A stretch of 64,000 bases of DNA, taken from an uncultured Bacteroidota bacterium (GTDB lineage: Bacteria > Bacteroidota > Bacteroidia > Chitinophagales > Chitinophagaceae). The stretch covers positions 1-64,000 of the forward strand of contig CAIKOJ010000063.1 of NCBI GenBank assembly GCA_903829015.1. The letters run 5' to 3'. Shown piece after piece: positions 17,456-25,466 of this stretch; the stretch's first letter is position 1, and each line of letters opens with the position of its first letter. The notes under the pieces were generated by a model. The model did not search any database. It saw only the letters and a list, made by a program, of their open reading frames with translations, and was not told the DNA's origin. The position numbers were made by a program, and so were the translations under genes.

Positions 17456-17480
17456 GAAGCCCCTTCAGGGGTTTGGGGTT
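17456..17480 (+). repeat. Short palindromic repeat, copy at trpS 3' end
   Basis: Contains the dyad CCCCTTCAGGGG followed by TTTGGGGTT. The same 25 bases recur at 45391-45415 with one change. This copy overlaps the trpS stop codon. Confidence 0.65.
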
Positions 17481-18477
17481 AATAGTAATTGATCCCCATC
17501 AGCTTCCTGGCACCTTCTATGGTTTTCGACGAACTCGCCCGCCCCCTTTCAGCACCATCCTTCAGTATTCGGCGCAGTGCATCCTGGTCTTTTTGCAGTT
17601 CCACTGCTTTTTCCCTTATAGGCCGCACAAAGGCAACCATATCTTCAGCCAGTTGCTTTTTCATATCGCCATACCTTACGGTGCAGGTATTAAAGCTGTT
17701 TTTGAAAGATTCTGTCACCTCAGGCTTCGATGTCAGTTGCATCAGGAGAAACAGATTCTGAATATAGTCGGGCATTACAGAATTGTGTTCTGTAGGGCCC
17801 GAATCTGTCTTTGCCTTCATGATCTTTTTTCTGATGGTATCATCATCATCACTCAGGAAGATCGTGGCATTAATATTCTCACTCTTGCTCATTTTACCGT
17901 TTCCGTCCAGGCTCATGATCTTTACCGCATCGCTATTGAACCTAAACACCTCAGGCTCCGGGAAAAACTCACCATAACGGTTATTAAACCTTTCGGCAAA
18001 GTTCCTTGCCATCTCCAGATGCTGCTCCTGATCCTTTCCCACCGGCACTTTGGCTGCTCTGTGCACCAAAATATCAGCCGCCATCAGCACCGGATAAGTC
18101 AGCAGACCCGCATTCACATTATCGGGATGGTTCCTTACTTTTTCTTTAAAGGTTGGCACCTTCTCAAGCTCACCTTTATAAGCCAACATATTCAGCATCA
18201 GGTACAATTCCGGTATCTCCGGAATATCACTCTGTGCAAAAAGCGCCACTTTATTCGGATCCAGGCCGCTGGCAATATTTTCAGCCGCCACCCTGAATAC
18301 ATTAGTTTTAAGTTCCTTTGGGTCGGGATGGGTAGTTAATGCATGGTAATCTGCCACAAAAAAGTAACAGTCGTAGGTATCCTGCATCAACACATAATTC
18401 TGTATCGCCCCGAAGTAGTTACCCAGGTGCAGATACCCCGTAGAGCGTATTCCGCTTACAACAATTTCTTTGCTCAT
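17479..18477 (-). CDS. trpS: Tryptophan--tRNA ligase
   Basis: 332 residues. Charges tRNA-Trp with tryptophan. The class I signatures are clear: GIRSTGYLHLGN (HIGH-type motif) at residues 9-20 and GKMSKSE with KMSKS at 195-199. The AAKVPVGKDQEQHLEMARN segment and overall length match bacterial TrpRS. A TATCTTTG promoter element ends only four bases before the ATG, so the mRNA is probably leaderless. The stop codon lies inside a short palindromic repeat that may act in 3' end formation. Confidence 0.96.
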   Translation of the reverse strand: MSKEIVVSGIRSTGYLHLGNYFGAIQNYVLMQDTYDCYFFVADYHALTTHPDPKELKTNVFRVAAENIASGLDPNKVALFAQSDIPEIPELYLMLNMLAYKGELEKVPTFKEKVRNHPDNVNAGLLTYPVLMAADILVHRAAKVPVGKDQEQHLEMARNFAERFNNRYGEFFPEPEVFRFNSDAVKIMSLDGNGKMSKSENINATIFLSDDDDTIRKKIMKAKTDSGPTEHNSVMPDYIQNLFLLMQLTSKPEVTESFKNSFNTCTVRYGDMKKQLAEDMVAFVRPIREKAVELQKDQDALRRILKDGAERGRASSSKTIEGARKLMGINYY

Positions 18478-18481
18478 GCGG

Positions 18482-18489
18482 CAAAGATA
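18482..18489 (-). promoter_or_regulatory. TAnnTTTG -7 element, trpS
   Basis: Reads TATCTTTG on the minus strand, four bases from the trpS ATG at 18477. Transcription would start at or inside the start codon region, implying a leaderless message. Confidence 0.5.
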
Positions 18490-18528
18490 ATGGGTAGTTG
18501 ATAAACTATGGTCGCTTTTTCCCTAATG

Positions 18529-18556
18529 AAAAAAGCCGCACCGATAACGATGCGAC
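18529..18556 (-). terminator. Terminator of the M56-BlaI operon
   Basis: On the minus strand a nine-pair stem (18548-18556 with 18535-18543, two G-U pairs, four-base loop) is followed by six T residues. It lies about 45 bases after the M56 stop codon. Confidence 0.65.
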
Positions 18557-18600
18557 CTAATATGAATAAACCAACCACATTCAAGTGGTTATTTGTACAA

Positions 18601-19794
18601 TTATTGCAGCTTAAACGAGATGGGGAGCATAAAATAAACCGGCACCTTCTTCCCCTTGTTTTTGCCGGGCACCCATGGCGGCATCATATTCACCACCCTC
18701 AGCGCCTCTGTTGAAAGCGTTGTATCTGGCGACCGGAGGATAACAGGATCAATAATTTTGCCGGTCTTGTTCACTACAAACCGCACTATTACTTTGCCTT
18801 CTATCCCCTTTGCTCGGGCACTATCAGGGTACTTAACATTATCGCCCAGGAATTTAGGCAGGTCGTACTTACACTCCGGCATCTGGTCTATCTTACCTTC
18901 AACCGGTTTATCTTCCTGCGCGGTCTTGCCTGCAGCCTTGTTTCCCTTACGGGCATTCTGGCCATAGCTTTGCAATACAACAGCGGTAGATAGGAACAAA
19001 CAAATGGTGCTACCCAGGATCAAAGCGGTTTTTACAGGGTTGGTTTTTTCTCTCTTTTGTAACATAACGATTCGGCGTTTTATGGGGTGAATAATAAATG
19101 AATGCATAACAGGTAAACAATTTGTATTGAAAACGGTAGATAACATCAGATGCGAATAGGCTTCCTTTGATGCGGTTACATTACTATCTGCCTGAAACTC
19201 ATGTACGGCCTGCAACTCTTTTCTGATCCACAGCAACAACAGATTCGGCCAGCACAGCGCCTGCAACAGATTGACGAACAATATATCGTAGGTGTGCCTA
19301 TGTTGTATGTGCGCTAGTTCATGTTCAATAATAACGGGATCAGCTTCTGTACCCGGTATGAGTACATACCTGCCAAAGCTCCCCGGACCAAAGCCGCAAT
19401 CCGTAATCAGAATGTAATTCCCGTGGTCTATTTTCTTATTGTTCCTAACCAGCCCCAGCAGCTTCACAATATTTCGAACATTCAAAGCAATTATGCAACT
19501 CGCAACTATACAATATCCCAACCACAGCCACTTACTCAAATCGGGCACCTGACCGATGGTTGGAGGTGTAGCCTTAACGATCATCTCCTGAAGTCCGATT
19601 TCTATGCCCGCTGCCAATGGCAGGCTCTTCTGCGCAAATTCCGGCAGCCGCAGAAAAGGGATCAACAGCGGCAGCACAGCACTGGCTATCAGATAATACC
19701 TGCTGAAACCATGCAGTGGTTTGTCCTTCAGTGATACCTGGTATATCAGTATCATAATGGCGGTGTATAAGTACACTTGGAGTAAGTAGCTCAT
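18601..19794 (-). CDS. M56 (BlaR1-type) membrane peptidase with C-terminal TonB domain
   Basis: 397 residues. Membrane helices lie at about 2-20, 34-50, 90-110 and 262-279. The zinc motif HELAH is at residues 158-162, with the third ligand expected in AVHEFQAD near 199. After the last helix comes a linker and a TonB-type C-terminal domain (about 300-397: YPDSARAKGIEGKVIVRFVV, PPWVPGKNKGKKVPVYF). M56 proteins sense a signal and inactivate the partner repressor by proteolysis, as BlaR1 does with BlaI. Here the sensor part is a TonB-like periplasmic domain instead of a penicillin-binding domain, so the signal is not likely to be a beta-lactam. It follows the BlaI-type gene by 23 bases. Confidence 0.88.
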   Translation of the reverse strand: MSYLLQVYLYTAIMILIYQVSLKDKPLHGFSRYYLIASAVLPLLIPFLRLPEFAQKSLPLAAGIEIGLQEMIVKATPPTIGQVPDLSKWLWLGYCIVASCIIALNVRNIVKLLGLVRNNKKIDHGNYILITDCGFGPGSFGRYVLIPGTEADPVIIEHELAHIQHRHTYDILFVNLLQALCWPNLLLLWIRKELQAVHEFQADSNVTASKEAYSHLMLSTVFNTNCLPVMHSFIIHPIKRRIVMLQKREKTNPVKTALILGSTICLFLSTAVVLQSYGQNARKGNKAAGKTAQEDKPVEGKIDQMPECKYDLPKFLGDNVKYPDSARAKGIEGKVIVRFVVNKTGKIIDPVILRSPDTTLSTEALRVVNMMPPWVPGKNKGKKVPVYFMLPISFKLQ

Positions 19795-19817
19795 AGTTTT
19801 GATGAATTTTGGACTGA

Positions 19818-20189
19818 CTATTTTTTACCCTTCATTTCCTTCAATATGCTTTCAAGCTCTTCAATACTGATATTCTTTTCTTTAGCAAAAAAGGAAAGCA
19901 TATTGGTATAAGACCCCTCAAAATACCCCTTCACAAACTGCTTCATAGACCGCCGGGTATAGTCTTCCTTTTTCACCAGTGCATAGTACCTGTTCGATTT
20001 GCCAAAAGACTCATACGCTACAAATCCTTTGTCGCCCAGTATTTTAATGATGGTGCTAACGGTGTTGTAGTGCGGCTTTGGTTCCGGCATATCATCAACT
20101 ATATCTTTAACAAAAGCCTTGTCCAGCCTCCAGAGCACCTGCATTATCTCTTCTTCTGCCTTAGTAAGTGGCTTAAATTGTGTCTTCAT
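19818..20189 (-). CDS. BlaI/MecI/CopY-family transcriptional repressor
   Basis: 123 residues. A winged-helix N-terminal half (LTKAEEEIMQVLWRLDKAFV, then HYNTVSTIIKILGDKGFV with a KGFVAYE wing) and a helical dimerisation half with FFAKEKNISIEELESILKEM are typical. These repressors bind palindromes as dimers and are cleaved by an M56 partner, which is the next gene here. Three evenly spaced palindromes (20203-20256) sit 14 bases upstream of the start codon and are the likely autoregulatory sites. Target genes beyond this operon are unknown. Confidence 0.9.
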   Translation of the reverse strand: MKTQFKPLTKAEEEIMQVLWRLDKAFVKDIVDDMPEPKPHYNTVSTIIKILGDKGFVAYESFGKSNRYYALVKKEDYTRRSMKQFVKGYFEGSYTNMLSFFAKEKNISIEELESILKEMKGKK

Positions 20190-20202
20190 AAATCTTACGT
20201 GA

Positions 20203-20256
20203 ACTAATTATTTAGTAAAACTACTAAGTTTTTAGTTTATAAACTAATTTCTTAGT
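20203..20256. promoter_or_regulatory. Triple operator of the BlaI-type repressor
   Basis: Three copies of the perfect dyad ACTAA-N4-TTAGT start at 20203, 20223 and 20243, exactly 20 bp apart. The spacers differ (TTAT, GTTT, TTTC), while all thirty half-site bases are conserved, which points to protein binding. They lie 14 to 67 bases upstream of the repressor start codon, where its promoter must be. The spacing is close to two helical turns, so three dimers could bind the same face of the DNA. Confidence 0.8.
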
Positions 20257-20380
20257 TAATTTTTTAAAGAACGTATTATATTGTAAATTATACTTTAAGA
20301 CCAGACCACAAAAAGTACCTTCCAAATACCCCGTTTTTGGAATAACTGCAATTCCGGGGGTGAATAAACCTAAATTATTG

Positions 20381-20388
20381 TACTTTTG
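20381..20388 (+). promoter_or_regulatory. TAnnTTTG -7 element, darB-like gene
   Basis: TACTTTTG, 19 bases before the GTG at 20408. It lies inside the longer reading frame that opens at 20360 and so supports the later start. Confidence 0.5.
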
Positions 20389-20407
20389 CACACCCAAATT
20401 ATCATTA

Positions 20408-21541
20408 GTGCGGTCAGTATATATAACAAGACTTTCAAAATTTTTGCCTAACGAACCTGTTTCTAACGATCAGATGGAAGGAGTCTTGGGTATGATCAAC
20501 GGTAAACCGTCGAGAGCAAGGCGTATTGTGTTGAACAATAACGGTATCAAAACAAGGTACTATGCTATAAAAGACGGTAAGTTTACGCATACCAACACCC
20601 AGTTGGCTGCGAAGGCTGTAAGTATGCTGTTTGATGAAAAACTACCGCTTGAAAAGCTGGAACTTTTGGCCGCTGGCACTACCTCACCCGAGCAGTTGCT
20701 GCCATCACATGCCTCTATGGTTCATGGCGAATTAGGTACAAAAAACGTTGAATTAGTAAGTGTTGCAGGTTCTTGCTGCAGCAGTATACAGGCTTTAAAA
20801 TACGCTTTCATGTCGGTAGGCGCCGGACTATCTGATGTAGCTGCAAGCTGCGGTTCAGAGCGTATGTCTACCTGGCTTATGGCATCCCGCTATCAGTCGG
20901 AGGCCGATAGCTGGCAGGAAATGGAAAAGAATCCATATATAGCTTTTGATAAAGATTTCCTTAGGTGGATGCTCAGCGATGGCGCAGGTGCGGCACTCAT
21001 GCAGGGCACTCCTAATACCGATAGCATTTCGCTCAAAATAGAATGGCTAGAGATCAGCTCCTACGCCAATGAACTGGAAACCTGCATGTATTCGGGTGCT
21101 GTTAAGAATCCCGACACCTCACTTACCGGCTGGAATGACATGGAAGTAGCCCGCTGGGCGAACGAAAGTATATTCTCGCTGAAGCAGGATACCAAACTAC
21201 TAGCAGAGAACATCATCAAAAAAGGAGGGGAATTCCTGAGCAAGCTCATGAAAACCAACGGACTCACCGCAGACAAAGTCGATTATTTCCTCCCGCACAT
21301 GTCGAGCGAGTTCTTCAAAAAAGAAATGTATGCTACCATGGCATCTATAGGGCTCGAAATGCCTTACGAGAAGTGGTTCTACAACCTGCCTGCTGTAGGC
21401 AATGTAGGCAGCGCATCGGCTTACCTGATGATGGAAGAACTATTCCACAGCGGCAAACTGAAAAAAGGCGAGAAAATTCTCGTTATGATCCCCGAAAGCG
21501 CTCGTTTCACCTACGCATACCTGTATTTGACAGTTGTTTAA
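20408..21541 (+). CDS. Beta-ketoacyl-ACP synthase III-like enzyme, DarB type
   Basis: 377 residues from a GTG at 20408. The frame is open from a GTG at 20360, but the promoter element at 20381 and the family opening (VYITRLSKFLPNEPVSN) favour the later one. Thiolase fold with the Cys-His-Asn triad: AGSCCSSIQALKYA (Cys124 or 123), FLPHMSSEFF and AVGNVGSASAYL. The segment MINGKPSRARRIVLNNNGI is, from memory, characteristic of DarB ketosynthases of flexirubin and dialkylresorcinol clusters, which join two beta-ketoacyl chains into a ring. The DarA-like gene 385 bases downstream agrees with this. An ordinary FabH role is less likely. Confidence 0.8.
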   Translation: MRSVYITRLSKFLPNEPVSNDQMEGVLGMINGKPSRARRIVLNNNGIKTRYYAIKDGKFTHTNTQLAAKAVSMLFDEKLPLEKLELLAAGTTSPEQLLPSHASMVHGELGTKNVELVSVAGSCCSSIQALKYAFMSVGAGLSDVAASCGSERMSTWLMASRYQSEADSWQEMEKNPYIAFDKDFLRWMLSDGAGAALMQGTPNTDSISLKIEWLEISSYANELETCMYSGAVKNPDTSLTGWNDMEVARWANESIFSLKQDTKLLAENIIKKGGEFLSKLMKTNGLTADKVDYFLPHMSSEFFKKEMYATMASIGLEMPYEKWFYNLPAVGNVGSASAYLMMEELFHSGKLKKGEKILVMIPESARFTYAYLYLTVV

Positions 21542-21686
21542 TCGGTTGCTGGATGTTGCTTAATTAACGTATGTACAATGACTTCGCATCATTGTACCAG
21601 TATTTCTTTTAACCGTTTCTTCACGCCGGCAATTGCCCGATGTTATTGCATTAGCCTCACTTAGTGTATTTTTACGCTAAATATTA

Positions 21687-21914
21687 TTGAAGAGGTCTGT
21701 TTTCATTCCAGGATTGTCGGTATTTCAGCCCAATTCCCTCATATCCAACGGGGAAATAGAAGGAATACTGAATATGGTATGCGAACGGATTTCAAAAACA
21801 CAAATGACTGAATTGCGCAATAACGGCAGGCTCAGGAACGGTGACAATATACTGGTCAGGTTTCGGGAAAACGCACGCTTCACACACGGCTGTAGGCAAC
21901 TTACAGTCGTTTAA
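21687..21914 (+). pseudogene. Internally deleted ketosynthase (DarB paralogue remnant)
   Basis: 75-codon ORF from a TTG. Residues 3-46 align with the first 45 residues of the ketosynthase upstream (RSVFIPGLSVFQPNS against RSVYITRLSKFLPNE; SNGEIEGILNMV against SNDQMEGVLGMI), and residues 47-75 align with its last 29 (NILVRFRENARF against KILVMIPESARF, both ending LTVV). About 300 residues, including the whole Cys-His-Asn triad, are missing, but the two ends are joined in frame. It cannot be an active ketosynthase. Either it is a relic of a tandem duplication or a kept mini-protein. It ends 11 bases before the darA-like gene. Confidence 0.75.
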
Positions 21915-21925
21915 CGAAAAGATCA

Positions 21926-22852
21926 ATGAAACCAAAAATACTGGTAGTTTACTATACTCAAACAGGGCAGCTTAGGCAGATACTCGACAGCATCCTTTCC
22001 GGACTCAAAGACAAAGCCGAGATCGATTTCTACCGTGTAGAGCCGGTTAACCCTTTTCCGTTCCCATGGAATGCGTTGCGCTTTTTCGACACCATGCCGG
22101 AAACCGTAGTGCAGCTACCCTGCGAAATAAAACCGCTGGCACCATCAGTTAAGGATAAAAATTACGATCTGGTCATTCTCGGTTACCAGCCCTGGTTTCT
22201 AAACCCATCACAGCCCACAACAGCGTTCCTGCAAAGTGAATTTGTGAACCTGCTCAAAAACAAAAACGTGATCACTGTTGTAGGCTGCCGCAACATGTGG
22301 CTGCATGCGCAGGAGAAAGTAAAGGAATACCTCTCTGCAGCAAATGCCCAACTCGTCGGCAATATTGTACTTACCGATAGCAGCCCTAATCTCGTTTCAT
22401 TGCTCACGGTTATCCGCTGGGCGTTCAAAGGTCAGAAAGAAGCTTCGGGTCTTCTGCCTGCCGCAGGTGTTCAGGATGCCGACATAGACAATGCCAGCCG
22501 TTTCGGGCATATAATATACAAGCACCTGAATGAGAATTCCCTTGGCGATCTACAGTCAGAACTGCTGATGCAGAAAGCCGTGCAATTGCGCCCCGGACTT
22601 GTGATACTGGAGCAAAGAGGCATCAAGAACTTTAGATACTGGGCTAAGTTTATTCGCGAGAAAGGTGGCCCCGGCGACCCTAACAGGGCAGGCAGAGTAC
22701 TGTTGTTCAAAAACCTGCTGCTGGTGGGCATTTTCATATTGTCGCCTATTTCAGCACTCACCGCTAAGATCAAGCAATTCATCAAAAGAAAATCTTTGCT
22801 TCGCGATGTTGAATATTTCAAACAGGTGCAGTTTGAAAAGGGCAGGATGTAA
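21926..22852 (+). CDS. Dialkylresorcinol-pathway protein, DarA type
   Basis: 308 residues. The start ILVVYYTQTGQLRQILDSI resembles a flavodoxin-like phosphate-binding loop, and NPFPFPWNALRFFDTMPETV together with LVILGYQPWFLNPSQP fit what I remember of the DarA family (annotated as dialkylresorcinol condensing enzyme). In the described pathway DarB forms the ring and DarA is needed for the aromatic product. A hydrophobic helix near residues 265-285 (LLLVGIFILSPISALTA) suggests membrane contact. It follows the ketosynthase and its remnant on the same strand. Other flexirubin genes are absent from the window. Name is probable, not certain. Confidence 0.65.
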   Translation: MKPKILVVYYTQTGQLRQILDSILSGLKDKAEIDFYRVEPVNPFPFPWNALRFFDTMPETVVQLPCEIKPLAPSVKDKNYDLVILGYQPWFLNPSQPTTAFLQSEFVNLLKNKNVITVVGCRNMWLHAQEKVKEYLSAANAQLVGNIVLTDSSPNLVSLLTVIRWAFKGQKEASGLLPAAGVQDADIDNASRFGHIIYKHLNENSLGDLQSELLMQKAVQLRPGLVILEQRGIKNFRYWAKFIREKGGPGDPNRAGRVLLFKNLLLVGIFILSPISALTAKIKQFIKRKSLLRDVEYFKQVQFEKGRM

Positions 22853-22929
22853 TGAAATATGCAGTTCTATATTGTGAATAAAATAAACCACTTAAGTTCA
22901 GAAATCCAAAACGAAACCGGGCAATCAAC

Positions 22930-24183
22930 ATGCTGCTCTTCTATAACTTCTTACTGGCGTTGTACCATCTGTCCATCCGGATATTTTCATTGTTCAATGG
23001 AAAGGCAAAGTTGTGGATAGAAGGCAGAAAGAACTGGCAGCAGACCATGAGTGCCACTCTGCAAAAAGGGGAACGCAGAATATGGATACACTGCTCTTCT
23101 CTCGGCGAATTTGAACAGGCCCGCCCTATCATCGAAGCACTGAAAAACCATTATCCCGGTTACAAAGTAGTAGCTACCTTTTTTTCGCCATCGGGTTACG
23201 AAGCCTGCAAGAAAAACAAACTTCCCGACTATATCTTTTACTTGCCGCACGATGCGTACAAGAATGCGCAAGAGTTCATTTCATTAACCGATCCTGCGCT
23301 GGCCATTTTTGTTAAGTACGAATTCTGGTACCACTACCTTACCCAACTGAAAGCACAGCAGATACCAACTATTCTGGTATCTGGCGCATTCAGACCAGAG
23401 CAGGCGTTTTTTAAGTGGTACGGTGGTCTGTTTCGCAAAATGCTGCGCTGCTTCGATTACTTCTTTCTGCAGGACGAAATCTCTCAGCAAATGCTGCAAT
23501 CTATCGGCATCAGCCAAAATGTAGTCATTTCCGGCGATACCCGGTTCGATAGGGTAACTGCAATAGCAGCAGATTTCAAACCAATTCCTTTTATCGACGC
23601 TTTTAAAGGACAAAACAAACTACTGATAGCTGGCAGCACTTGGCCGGGAGATGAAGCGGTGCTGAAAGATTGCCTGTCTTCTCTCCCCGATGGTTGGAAA
23701 CTGGTTATTGCACCGCACGAGATCGATGAAGCCCACATCCGAAAGATCAAGCAGCTTTTTGATAATCAGCCCATCCTCTACTCCGAACTGAACGAAAATT
23801 CCAACGGTGCCGATAAAAAGATACTCATCATCAATAACATTGGTATGCTTTCCCGTCTGTTTGCCTACGGCGATATAGCATTTATTGGTGGTGGATTTCA
23901 GAAAGGTGGTATTCACAATACCCTGGAGCCTGCTGTATTTGGCCTGCCCGTTATTATCGGCCCCATCTATCAGAAGTTTGTGGAAGCAAAACGGCTCGTG
24001 GAGCTACACTATGCATTCCCTGTAAATGACGCAGCCGAGGCAAGAAACGTGCTGGAGAAGCTGGTAAACGACAATGGCACCCGCGAAGAGCTTAACCTTT
24101 CTATCCGCACCTTTATGCAGCAAAATACCGGCGCCACCCGCAAGGTTATGGACCGCATCAGCACAGAAAAATGGCTGAAATAA
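22930..24183 (+). CDS. waaA: 3-deoxy-D-manno-octulosonic acid (Kdo) transferase
   Basis: 417 residues. Adds Kdo to lipid A at the inner membrane. A membrane-anchoring N-terminus (LLFYNFLLALYHLSIRIFSLF) is followed by the GT-B fold of family GT30 with IWIHCSSLGEFEQARPII, KYEFWYHYLTQL, SGDTRFDRV, APHEIDEAHI and the C-terminal donor-site part IGGGFQKGGIHNTLEPAVFGLPVIIGP. Length is normal. It starts 77 bases after the darA-like gene on the same strand; whether they are cotranscribed is unclear. Confidence 0.93.
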   Translation: MLLFYNFLLALYHLSIRIFSLFNGKAKLWIEGRKNWQQTMSATLQKGERRIWIHCSSLGEFEQARPIIEALKNHYPGYKVVATFFSPSGYEACKKNKLPDYIFYLPHDAYKNAQEFISLTDPALAIFVKYEFWYHYLTQLKAQQIPTILVSGAFRPEQAFFKWYGGLFRKMLRCFDYFFLQDEISQQMLQSIGISQNVVISGDTRFDRVTAIAADFKPIPFIDAFKGQNKLLIAGSTWPGDEAVLKDCLSSLPDGWKLVIAPHEIDEAHIRKIKQLFDNQPILYSELNENSNGADKKILIINNIGMLSRLFAYGDIAFIGGGFQKGGIHNTLEPAVFGLPVIIGPIYQKFVEAKRLVELHYAFPVNDAAEARNVLEKLVNDNGTREELNLSIRTFMQQNTGATRKVMDRISTEKWLK

Positions 24184-24269
24184 GCCTGATCTGCAACTCT
24201 AATCAATTACCTCTATTCCCGTATCATTATTCAATCACACCTATGAATGTGCCTTAGCGGCAATATTCG

Positions 24270-24277
24270 TACCTTTG
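24270..24277 (+). promoter_or_regulatory. TAnnTTTG -7 element, mnmA
   Basis: TACCTTTG, 11 bases before the ATG at 24289. It shows that the longer frame from 24247 is not the true start and that the leader is only a few bases long. Confidence 0.55.
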
Positions 24278-24288
24278 CGCCTCTTATT

Positions 24289-25386
24289 ATGAGCAGGAAA
24301 GGAAAGGTTTTGGTGGCTATGAGCGGTGGTATAGACAGTACCATCAGTGCACTGTTGCTCCACGATCAGGGCTATGAGGTAGTAGGTATTACCATGAAAA
24401 CATGGGACTATGCCTCTGCCGGAGGAGGCAAAAAAGAGACAGGTTGCTGCAATCTCGACTCTTTTAACGATGCTCGTGCGGCAGCAGTTGAGCACGGCTT
24501 CCCCCATTATGTACTGGATATTCGTGAAGAGTTCGGCGACCATGTGATTAACAATTTCGTTGAAGAATATATTGCAGGCCGCACACCCAATCCGTGCGTG
24601 CTATGCAACACACATATTAAGTGGGCGGCATTGCTCAAAAGAGCCAATGCCCTTAACTGCGACTACATCGCTACCGGACACTACGTAAAGGTGCGCGAAG
24701 AAAACAACCGCTTTGTACTGTCTAAAGCCAACGACCTCACTAAAGACCAAAGCTACGTGCTTTGGGGGCTGGGCCAGGATTGCCTGTCGCGCAGCATATA
24801 CCCATTGGGCAACCTGCTGAAAACCGAGGTGCGGCAGATAGCCTATGATATGGGTTATAAAGAACTTTCAACGAAAGCCGAAAGCTATGAGATCTGCTTT
24901 GTGCCAGATAACGACTACCGTGGCTTTCTGAAAAGAAACGTTGCCGGACTAGAGGAAAAAGTGGACGGAGGCAACTTTGTTTTGTCTGACGGAACTGTGG
25001 TAGGCAAACACCATGGTTATCCTTTTTATACCATTGGCCAGCGCAAAGGGCTCGACCTCGCTTTCGGAAAACCTATGTTCGTTACCAACATTCTGCCCGA
25101 AACCAACACCGTTGTAATAGGCGAAGTGCACGAACTCCAAAAAAATGAAATGCTGGTAAAAGGTCTGAACATGGTAAAATATGATGCCATTCCGGATGGT
25201 ATGGAAGCAGTTACCAAAATCCGCTACAGGGATCCCGGCATGGAAAGTGTACTTACAAATGTTCCCGGCGGACTGCATGTGAGCTTTAATCATGCAGTGA
25301 GCAGTATCGCACCTGGTCAATCGGCAGTGATCTATGAAGGCGACGATATTGTGGCCGGAGGTATTATACAAAAAGAAATAAAATAA
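24289..25386 (+). CDS. mnmA: tRNA-specific 2-thiouridylase MnmA
   Basis: 365 residues from the ATG at 24289, chosen because the promoter element lies after an upstream GTG. Makes s2U34 in the wobble position of Lys, Glu and Gln tRNAs. The PP-loop SGGIDST is at residues 10-16; GITMKTWDY, NPCVLCNTHIKW (first catalytic Cys region), ATGHYVKV, KDQSYVLWGL and ESYEICFVPDNDYRGFL (second catalytic Cys) all match. An inserted GCCNLDSFNDARAAA segment after the PP-loop is typical of bacterial MnmA. The lipoprotein gene 80 bases downstream has its own promoter element. Confidence 0.95.
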   Translation: MSRKGKVLVAMSGGIDSTISALLLHDQGYEVVGITMKTWDYASAGGGKKETGCCNLDSFNDARAAAVEHGFPHYVLDIREEFGDHVINNFVEEYIAGRTPNPCVLCNTHIKWAALLKRANALNCDYIATGHYVKVREENNRFVLSKANDLTKDQSYVLWGLGQDCLSRSIYPLGNLLKTEVRQIAYDMGYKELSTKAESYEICFVPDNDYRGFLKRNVAGLEEKVDGGNFVLSDGTVVGKHHGYPFYTIGQRKGLDLAFGKPMFVTNILPETNTVVIGEVHELQKNEMLVKGLNMVKYDAIPDGMEAVTKIRYRDPGMESVLTNVPGGLHVSFNHAVSSIAPGQSAVIYEGDDIVAGGIIQKEIK

Positions 25387-25434
25387 TATTACAGGTGCCT
25401 CACTAATATTTTTAGCTATTTTCGTATCTTTAAT

Positions 25435-25442
25435 TATATTTG
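25435..25442 (+). promoter_or_regulatory. TAnnTTTG -7 element
   Basis: TATATTTG, 24 bases before the ATG at 25467, serving the lipoprotein gene and perhaps the S8 peptidase gene after it. Confidence 0.45.
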
Positions 25443-25466
25443 TGAATTAACGGAATTCAGAATCTT

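Noticed and set aside
17473-18339. 288-codon plus-strand ORF
   Set aside because: Antisense to trpS over its full length; no motif or start signal. Long antisense frames are expected opposite conserved genes.
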